64,000 nucleotides of DNA from Batillaria attramentaria (taxonomy: Eukaryota; Mollusca; Gastropoda; Batillariidae), in contig JACVVK020000220.1 of NCBI GenBank assembly GCA_018292915.2, positions 107,501 to 171,500 of the forward strand. Reading direction: 5' to 3'. A program made the position numbers and the translations under genes. Of this stretch, positions 56,494 through 64,000 are shown in pieces; the first letter of the stretch is position 1, and each line of letters begins with the position of its first letter. The notes beneath the pieces were generated by a model. That model worked only from the letters and a program-made list of their open reading frames with translations, did not search any database and was not told where the DNA came from.

Positions 56494-59400
56494 TATGTTT
56501 GGTTATCAGCCGTTTTACCAGTGAGTTTGTTAACACTGACCTGTCTGTATATTTTGCCGACTTGCCCGATGTGACAGCTGTAGGCTTCTACCTTTAGCGT
56601 TTCATAGTATGTGCAGTTTCCTTTAGCGTTCGTAACATAGGAGCGTTCGCTGGTTTGTGCCATGGGTTAATGTTATCCCATAGATAGGCAGTATGTGCTA
56701 GTTGAGCCCAAGGACTTACAATAGTGTATTGTTGCACAGGGGTTCTAGCCCGAGTGGCTGTTTTCGGGAGCCAGTAGCTGCCCTGTAGTCCCTTGTCTCG
56801 TGGAGGATTTCTTGGCCCTGCGACGACTGAAGGGGTGGGAGCCTGACTGCCCGTATCCGGGATTCAGCGTGGGTGCTGGTCCACGAGAGCATCAGCAGTT
56901 GTGATGCTGTTGTAGAGCTGCCGAACCAGCTCTATTTTCCGCCGCCTGTGGTGGTGTCTGCGGCTTGTGAACTGCACATCTGCACGTCTGCGCGCTTGAC
57001 CAACGTTGGAGGCACCATCTCGTGCACGTTAAAACGTTCTAGGACTTATATCTTTTGTATCTTAGGTACAGTATTTATTGCCTTGATTTCACCGTTTATT
57101 CTTGATATCATTGGTATTGTAACTGTACTGTTGACGTCTTATGCGATGACTGTCTTGACAATAATACTGTGGTGGTGTGAGTCCCCGCGCGTCTAAGTGT
57201 CAGTTACTGTCGTGCGACTGCGTGTGAGTGAGAGCTAAGACAGAGCACGCACCTCTTACACCTACACTTTGCAGCACACACGGTCGTGACATGCTAGTAC
57301 GAAAGCTAATGTTTAATGAAAGCTGTCTTTAGCAAAAACATCCGATTTGACAAACAAAGAAGATGGTTGCCCTCACAAAAATTAATACGCAATCATGATT
57401 CACTTGACTACAACACAGAAAATGGAAATAATAATGATAATAATCAACCACACAAAACGTTGCGTGATACATGACATACGGTTTGTGATACGTTGTTCGG
57501 TGGTCATAGAGTGTAGTAGAGACATAAAATATTCCGCACGAACTTACTCTTTGTCAGATACAAGCCTGAATAGCAAACTAGTGTTTTTTTTTAATAACCT
57601 AGGTATCATCACCGCTTACTGCATCACAAAGCAAGGGCGTTAAACCATCCTGGTTTACGGTCGGTGGGATCATGCAAAAAGCGTGCTTTGTTTTAGCTTT
57701 TGTTTGCTTCCTCGTCAACGTACGCCACGGGAGACATCTCGAAAACACAGCGAAACCATACCTTGTCACCTGATCATCTTCGCGATCTGCCTCTTTCGGC
57801 TGATAGGTTTAAAGATCATGATTGTATGTGTCGCTCTAAAGCGGTTAGATAAAGTTTGTTGGGCACGGCCCACACAACAGTTCAAGTGGGTAATAAATAT
57901 TAAAAAAACAAATGCGCTTCTTTGAGGCTTTGTGGAAATCAGTTTACAGGCGTCAAGTGCAGCGATCTGCAGGAGTTCCTGCGCACTACTTGAGACGGCT
58001 TCAGACCAGTCTACAAACTTGCCGGCTAGGTTTGACAGTAGCTGTAAACAGAATACGTGGTTCCCTTCTTCTAAAGGCAACAAACCTGCACGAAGCTGCC
58101 TGTTCACACACCGTGCAGAAGTGCGCTAGAACATTGCAGCGGACATAATTTTCTGTAGGCAGTGGTCAGTGCTTTGCACTCCACAAATTAGCATAATTAT
58201 TGTCCGGATGTATCAAGAGGATGTAGTTCTTTTAAGCATGGCGGTGCATGCCTGACTACTGCATCTAACGACCAAACATGCAGCGTTGGTAGGCTGGTCT
58301 GCTTGGTCCTTGACTGTGATAGTGCTGTTATTGGAAACACCGAAAGAAATGACAATTGTACATACACTTCCTTATCAAACATTCATGAGCGGTTCACTAG
58401 TGTCCCCGACAAGGAAGAGTAAAAGTGTCACATTTAACAGGCGGTGTCTTGATGTGAGACTTTCAAACAAAATGTAGTACGTGTATTTTCCCTATCAAAC
58501 AGTTTCAGTGTCATGTCAGTAGGGAATGTCTTAAACGAAGATCCAAGCAAATGCAGCTTACATTTATGACTAACACTAAGCAGCACTGACGGGTTCTAGT
58601 GCAGCGCTTGATAACACACAAAAGGATATATTAATGAAAACTACATAGTTATATTTATTTCACTTATGATCTACGTATAGTATTGCAATAATATGAGTAG
58701 ACAATTACATGTTCCTTCGTCTACTAGGTTAGAGTCAGGACAAAGCAAGTACATATAGTAAACAGATGCCCCCCCCCCCCCCCCGAAAAAAAAAGAAAAA
58801 AAGTACACTTTGTGATTTATATGCAGTCGGTGCACGTAGTGCGTGCCTGATTCAACGCTGGGTATTTCCCTTCTCAGATCCCCAACCCCGCTCAACTCCC
58901 TTCACGTCTCACCCCTCACATACCCTAGCTACCCGCTACCCAAAACATCTGCGATCAGTGACGAGAAGGCACGCTTGTGCCGCAAGTCTGACTAAACCCT
59001 TCGGCTGACGCGCTCTCACCCTAATCCCCCGGTCGAGCTAGTAGATTTATGTCGCGATGTCTGTCACGTGGACAATATCGGGGATAGACTCTCAACGTTC
59101 CTTCACTCGCATATCAAGCACACCCTCAAATACTCTCACACAAGAAGACACGAGACGGGACGTTCACAATCTCTCATACCACATTAATTTTATTGACAGA
59201 AAGCCCCCTACGCCCGTTCCTAAACACAGTCACACCCAATCACTCACGCAACCACGCACCCCCTCCAACCTTTCCCCCTACCCTGGTTCTCATTCACGCA
59301 TCAGTCATACCCTCACCCGCATACACCCCTCTCCAAGCACTCATACTCTAACAATCTAAACTAAACTATACAACGGCGACTCTAGTCGCAGGGGAAAAAG

Positions 59401-60960
59401 AACAAACAAATGGACAAATATATATGTATGTAACAACACAAATGACGGCCTTCCGATGTCGAAGCACAGTCCACTGGTAACCAGCTGGTCTTAAGTTCAC
59501 GCCCGTACGTAACAGCCTCCTCTACCCACCTCGCGTACCCAGAGCCAACACCCCAACACTCACGACCCGAAGCTGGAGCTCCAGTGAGGCGTCGACTGAG
59601 TGGAACCGTCTGAGTGAGCAAGGGGTCCGGTGCTGAGCTGTGGTCCAGTCCGTACGCCGGGGCAGCGCAATTCGCAGAGTGAGGGAACAGCTCTGGTCCA
59701 CTTGAGCTCAAGTAACGCTGACTTTGGGCAGCGCGGAGACCCTCGGAGCGTGAAGCCACCGAGACACGGTCCAGGAGCCGCGGACCGAGCAGCACGGAGA
59801 CCCTCGGAGCATGGAGTCGCCCGCAAACAAAATGATACGGCCCTGGAGACAAGGACGACTGTATAAGTACACGTAGAAGAACGGGTAGTGTGGGGGTTGG
59901 TACGTAGAACTAGGTACAAAGGTAGGTACGAGGGAGGCAAACGGGCTCAGAGCTGACTGTGAACAACACTCACTACTGGAGAACATGACCACAGGAGAAA
60001 ACGGTCATACCATAATTTATGGTAACAGGGGTATTCTATCAAATAAACAGGGACAAACTAAACCCAGAAATAGAAGTACCCACCCGATAAATGGCAATAA
60101 ACACAAAAAAACGAATTCTTATATAACTTAAACTAGAACACTGAATCACAAACGCATTCACTCAGCACGAGAGCAGTCGCACATAGCAATGAGACCCTCC
60201 CCACCCGTGACCGAGGACACCCGTATGAGCGAGAAGCGTTTACTCGAAAAATAACGTGACCCAGCGTCTACCAAAACAAGAATGTACTGCTAACGAAACA
60301 ACAAACAAACAAACAAAAACAACTAGAATATAACCAACACAACTTTATGTAACTTACGAGCCTACACTGCGAGGGTAGAAGCCCCAGACGAACTAAATGT
60401 ATATATATTCATGTTAAAGTACATACCAAAACGACCGGTGCGTATTACGGAAGGCTTGGATAATCACGAAAAACAACGGAGACGCCAGGAGAAACCTAGC
60501 CGCGGCGAAATACCATCACCGCCCGACCCGCAACGAAACGGGACAAACGCAGTCAAGGCTAGGCTGCAAAAGGGGTTGACTAGTCCGACGTAGAGACGTC
60601 CAAGAAAAATTTCAGAGCAAGCTCCCGTAATAACACAGACATACAGTTAAATACCGAAAACGCAGAAGTGAACTCTGATTCAATTCTACGGCTCACGCAT
60701 TCACCGAGCGCACGGGAAAAAAAGAGATAACGCGGATCCACACCAAACACGCATGAACGAACCCCCCTTCCCCACTCTTTAACTACACTGAAAACGAAGA
60801 CACACACACACATTGACCCCTCACTTTCCACACACTGGACGTGCACGCACTCCTACTGCAGCAACCCACGTGCTAAACGTCATACAAAAAGGGGGAGAAC
60901 GGTAGAAACGGGATAAACTAGAGTTCAGGAGTTGGAATTCTGAAACAACCCCACACTCTA

Positions 60961-61969
60961 GACAGACTTTTCACAGTCAGACACTCACTTTGAACAGCAG
61001 GTGTCTGAACCATGTATCTGGTGCAGGAATAATTATCTGGAACTGAATGTGAAGAAAACAAAAGAAATGGTGATTTGCTCTGGAAGGGAGGATGTGAGGG
61101 TGAATGACTTGGTGATTGGAAGCGAGACTGTGGAGCGTGTGAGTGAATATAAATACCTGGGAACCATCATTGATGATAAATTGAATTTTGAGTCAAACAC
61201 TACAGCTATTGTTAAGAAATGTAACCAACGACTGTTTCGTATGTACAGACTACGCTCTTTTCAAGTTAGCTCTGAAACTCTGCAGATCTTTTATCGCAGT
61301 TTTACTGAATCTGTTCTGACTTTCTCTTTTCTGTGGTGGTTTGGCACTCTGACTGTAAAAAACAAAAGTAAGCTGAACTGCATTGTCAATAGAGGCAGCA
61401 AGGTTGTGGGTGAAAGGCAAGCAAGTCTGAGTGTGTTGTATGAGAAAAGAATGGTGAGAAAAGGTTTTAGTATTATGAATGACTCTGGCCACATTTTATC
61501 TCAGTATTATCAGAAATTACCATCAGGCCGACGGCTTAGAGCCTTTACTGCCAAGAAACTCAAAACAATGAATAGCTTTGTACCAATGTCTATTAGGCTA
61601 ATGAATAAGCAGATGTAGGGTTGTGTGGTAGGCTTGTTGATGCTGATGTGATATTTCTTAAATTCTAATTAGACGTGTTGTTTTCTTGCGGGGTGTCAGC
61701 TGGCGTTGACTGTGATAGAGTTATGTGCACCTCTGCTGTTGTGCTGCTGATGTGAAATGATGTGGGGTGTAGTGTTGTAATTTATTCATAGTACTGCAAC
61801 ATTGTGATAGATTTTTAGGTACGAGTGTACGAACATGTAAATAGGTGGAATGAGTGTGCATGGCCGTATGAGTGAGTGTTTGGCATGTTTTATGTTTTTA
61901 TGAGAGACCACAAAACAATGTTCCTCTTTTGGAAATTTAATAAATGTCTTATGTCTTATGTCTTATATC
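60961..61969 (+). mobile_element. 5'-truncated LINE fragment
   Basis: Inserted in the right Gypsy-2 LTR; the left LTR is continuous at 47,300. It ends with a repeated ATGTCTT tail (about 61,941-61,968), typical of LINE 3' ends, after an AATAAA at 61,940. Confidence 0.8.
60967..61618 (+). pseudogene. LINE reverse transcriptase C-terminal fragment
   Basis: Open from the left insertion boundary to TAG at 61,616-61,618, about 216 codons. Blocks CRNNYLELNVKKTKEMVI, EYKYLGTIIDDKLNF, YRSFTESVLTFSFLWWFG and LPSGRRLRAF are the thumb and C-terminal region of an RT from a jockey/L2-like LINE. The catalytic palm is missing, so this is a dead 5'-truncated copy. It is a different family from the two larger LINEs here. 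Confidence 0.85.
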
Positions 61970-61995
61970 CACCCCCCAATCTCCGTGACAATGTC

Positions 61996-62373
61996 CTTAA
62001 AACAAGATGGCCACCAGCCTAATATGTTGTTTCCATTCAGTGACCTGCTGTAGTCACAGTCATAGTCGTTGTGTCATGTATGCAGCCCGCGCGCACACGA
62101 ACGCAAGCTCTCTGACATCAAGCATGCTGACAAAAACTTAAAGAAAGTACTGGAAACACTTTCCGTGCCTCTATGCGCTCGCAAAACCCCGAACGCATGA
62201 GGACGTGTGAGCTCGCCTAGCTGGTTGACGTCACAAACTTTTTGGCGTATGCGAGGTTCTACATGGGTGGATGAATTCTTGTAAGTCATTCCCCTTTGAC
62301 AGAGTTACTTCCCGCAGACCTGACTGACAGACGATTGCTTACTGGTATCGGAGAAGAGACCCACTCTCTCTCA

Positions 62374-62421
<48 letters not shown>

Positions 62422-62880
62422 CACACACACATTATGCTTCTGCGCGTGAGTCAGTGGCAAAAACGAAACCCACTACAGAAATCCCCGCTTTCCACGTGTT
62501 GTAGAGATCGCGAAAAGCCACTGCATTTCGATGCAAAATAATTTCTAGATCATCCCAGAACATGCTGGTGCAGTAACGTCAGTAGATTACGTCACCTTGG
62601 AAAGATTTCAAACCTTCCAGTAAGTTGAGGAATGTTCTAGATCTCTCCTGTTCAGTATGTAAGCAGCCCTGCACAGCGTTCTGGGTTCTTCTTCTTTCAT
62701 GAATTTGTTCTCCGCGCATATTCTGTTCATAAAGTGTTGGAGTTGTATTCTGTTGTATCCCGTATCTCCTGTGCGAGTGCACGAAGATGGCGATACAGCA
62801 GAAGTAAAATACAACATCACGTCTCCAAACAGAGGAATTCGGAAAGAAAGAGGCGAGACATCCCCAAGAAAACAAGGAGG
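61996..62880 (-). mobile_element. X family repeat, copy X-D (inverted, truncated)
   Basis: It begins CAAGATGGCCACCAGCC at 62,003 and follows the long X-B form in reverse (microsatellite of GCAC at 62,378-62,430, conserved segment 62,585-62,820). The hairpin end is missing. No TWA site is clear on the left. Confidence 0.7.
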
Positions 62881-62940
62881 AACGGCCCCGTCCTACAAAG
62901 TTGTTTCTCCAAACTTCATTTTATTTTGTCTGTTTTGTTA

Positions 62941-63163
62941 TGTTGTTTCCATAGTAATGGAAACAACATAATAGGACGGGCTAAAATTTCCACGTTCATA
63001 GGCAAGCATCTGTGGTACAAACGCACGTCACTGCCGATCTCCCGCAGAGACGATTTTGCAAGTGTAACTCTGACAATGACGTAAGAAAACTTGCGTCATC
63101 GATGCTGACGCGTATGGTGTTCCGAACGCACTTCTCCTCCTCAGTGAGTGCCGTCTGTGTGGA

Positions 63164-63204
<41 letters not shown>

Positions 63205-64000
63205 TGTGTCCGGGCCCGTTTCTTCGAAAATACTCAACCGAATGGCTTCAAATTTGGGGTATCCAAATATATCAAAATGTTACATTAGACGATTGAAGCG
63301 TGTGATGACTGCTTAAGTGATTTGGGAGTTATCGCCCTTTTGAGACAAGTTGGTTGTCTTTCGTGTACAGGCGTAATATTTATTTAAATCACTCAATTTT
63401 TTGGCAGTAGATAGCTTGAATACGGACTCTAAACAGAGTCACTGCTAGAAAATGGTCGCTCTTATAGTTTTCATGTAAACCGAGCCTGAGTTGACATTGC
63501 ATGTGAACCCAGTTCAGATGCCTATTTCTCCGAAAATACTGAACCGATCGATTTCAAATTTGGGGTTTCTAAATGAATCAAGATTGTTGAATAGAAGTCC
63601 CGATCCAGGTACGATTGCACACATAATTTGCGAGTTATCGCCCTTTTCAGAAAAAGTGGCTTTCTGGCGTTTAAAGGCGTAATATTTACCTAAACCACTC
63701 CATTTTTTGGACATAGATAGCATGAATACGGACTCTCAACTAAGTGAATTTTGGAGGTTGTCGCTTTTATACTTTTGGCGTAAGCCGTACCTGATGAAAG
63801 TGCTGGTGAACACACTTTAGATCTCAAAATCGCTCCTACTATACATAGATAATGAGCCTGGGCTGCCATAAAAAATATACAAAAAAATTAGAAAAATTCA
63901 CTGCAGCCGTTATCGTCAGTTGACCCGAAAATTTGTACTCACAGCACATTTTCTCTACAAGCCACACGCCTCACAAACATCGAAGAAGAGACGCACGCGC
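62941..64000 (+). mobile_element. X family repeat, copy X-E (runs off the window)
   Basis: It starts with the terminal hairpin TGTTGTTTCCAT...ATGGAAACAACA (62,941-62,968) after TTA (62,938-62,940). It retains both internal 300-bp repeats and is the closest match to X-A and X-B. The right end is beyond the window. Confidence 0.8.

Larger units (their letters stand above)
54724..57595. mobile_element. Unidentified insertion in R copy 2, hosting a Tc1 element
   Basis: R copy 1 is continuous across this point (near 12,100). The outer arms (54,724-54,885 and 56,494-57,595) match nothing else I can see in the window. The right arm contains an open stretch (56,873-57,196) with two hydrophobic segments near its end but no ATG in frame, so it is not called as a gene. 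Possible TAACC flanks are weak. Element class is unknown. Confidence 0.5.
48190..59061. repeat. Segment R, copy 2 (with several insertions)
   Basis: Collinear with 9,375-13,644. Shared parts are about 48,190-48,750, 49,910-51,493, 54,613-54,723 and 57,596-59,061. Relative to copy 1 it lacks the SINE and about 95 bp near 57,776. It gains the 48,777 element, X-C and a 2.9-kb unidentified insertion. The left edge joins the Gypsy-2 RT fragment abruptly. No gene is recognised. Confidence 0.75.
59062..61990 (-). mobile_element. Gypsy-2 right LTR (with LINE fragment)
   Basis: It begins TGTCACGTGG after ATGTC (59,057-59,061) and ends CTCCGTGACA followed by ATGTC (61,991-61,995), a 5-bp TSD. Without the LINE fragment it is about 1.92 kb. 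It preserves the uninterrupted CCCCC site used by Gypsy-1 in the left LTR. Confidence 0.85.

Noticed and set aside
56873..57196. 107-codon frame with two hydrophobic segments as a membrane protein
   Set aside because: No in-frame ATG near its start, no splice evidence, and it lies in an unidentified insertion.

Overview
This window looks like a gene-poor, repeat-packed stretch of a lophotrochozoan genome, most likely a marine mollusc. The support is spliced genes with GT-AG introns, long CA/TG microsatellites, a tRNA-derived SINE, CR1/L2-type LINEs (one with a 2A-like motif), and Ty3/gypsy elements with integrase upstream of reverse transcriptase. The species cannot be fixed from sequence alone.

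Region 1 (1-9,290). The only host-like gene is the 3' part of a type I transmembrane receptor on the + strand, with exons from 2,463 to 7,723. It encodes the end of an Ig domain, one fibronectin III domain, a membrane helix and a modular tyrosine-containing tail. Every intron I can place is in phase 1. Its 5' exons lie outside the window or were not found.

Region 2 (9,290-62,000) is one nested transposon graveyard that can be read from target-site duplications (TSDs). A segment I call R occurs twice (about 9,290-13,644 and 48,190-59,061). Both copies are followed by an LTR of Gypsy-2 (TSD ATGTC). The left Gypsy-2 LTR is split by Gypsy-1 (13,774-45,518, minus strand, TSD CCCCC). The left LTR of Gypsy-1 is split twice. 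The first insertion is a 7.8-kb element with an 8-bp TSD (H8, 13,902-21,683) carrying a CR1/L2-like LINE. The second is another LTR (LTR-3, 22,604-40,016, TSD CTAGT), itself split by a 16-kb Harbinger element (23,091-39,325, TSD TTA).

The Harbinger encodes a HARBI1-like transposase (+ strand, two exons) and a four-exon MADF/BESS-type DNA-binding protein (- strand). Their exons interleave: transposase exon 2 lies in MADF intron 3, and MADF exon 4 lies in the transposase intron. The transposase intron also holds an intact LINE ORF and two copies of a TWA-targeting repeat (X-A, X-B). MADF intron 1 is almost entirely a 3.95-kb CA-rich tandem array.

Region 3 (48,190-64,000). R copy 2 carries its own insertions: a 1.1-kb inverted-repeat element rich in TCAAGGTCA sites, X-C (holding solo LTR-4), an unidentified insertion holding a decayed Tc1 element, and a LINE fragment in the right Gypsy-2 LTR. 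Two more X copies close the window.

Apart from the receptor, almost everything coding is mobile-element protein. Most of it is broken by frameshifts or internal deletions. Several frameshifts sit in homopolymer or dinucleotide runs and could be assembly errors. All assignments come from reading the sequence; no database search was possible.
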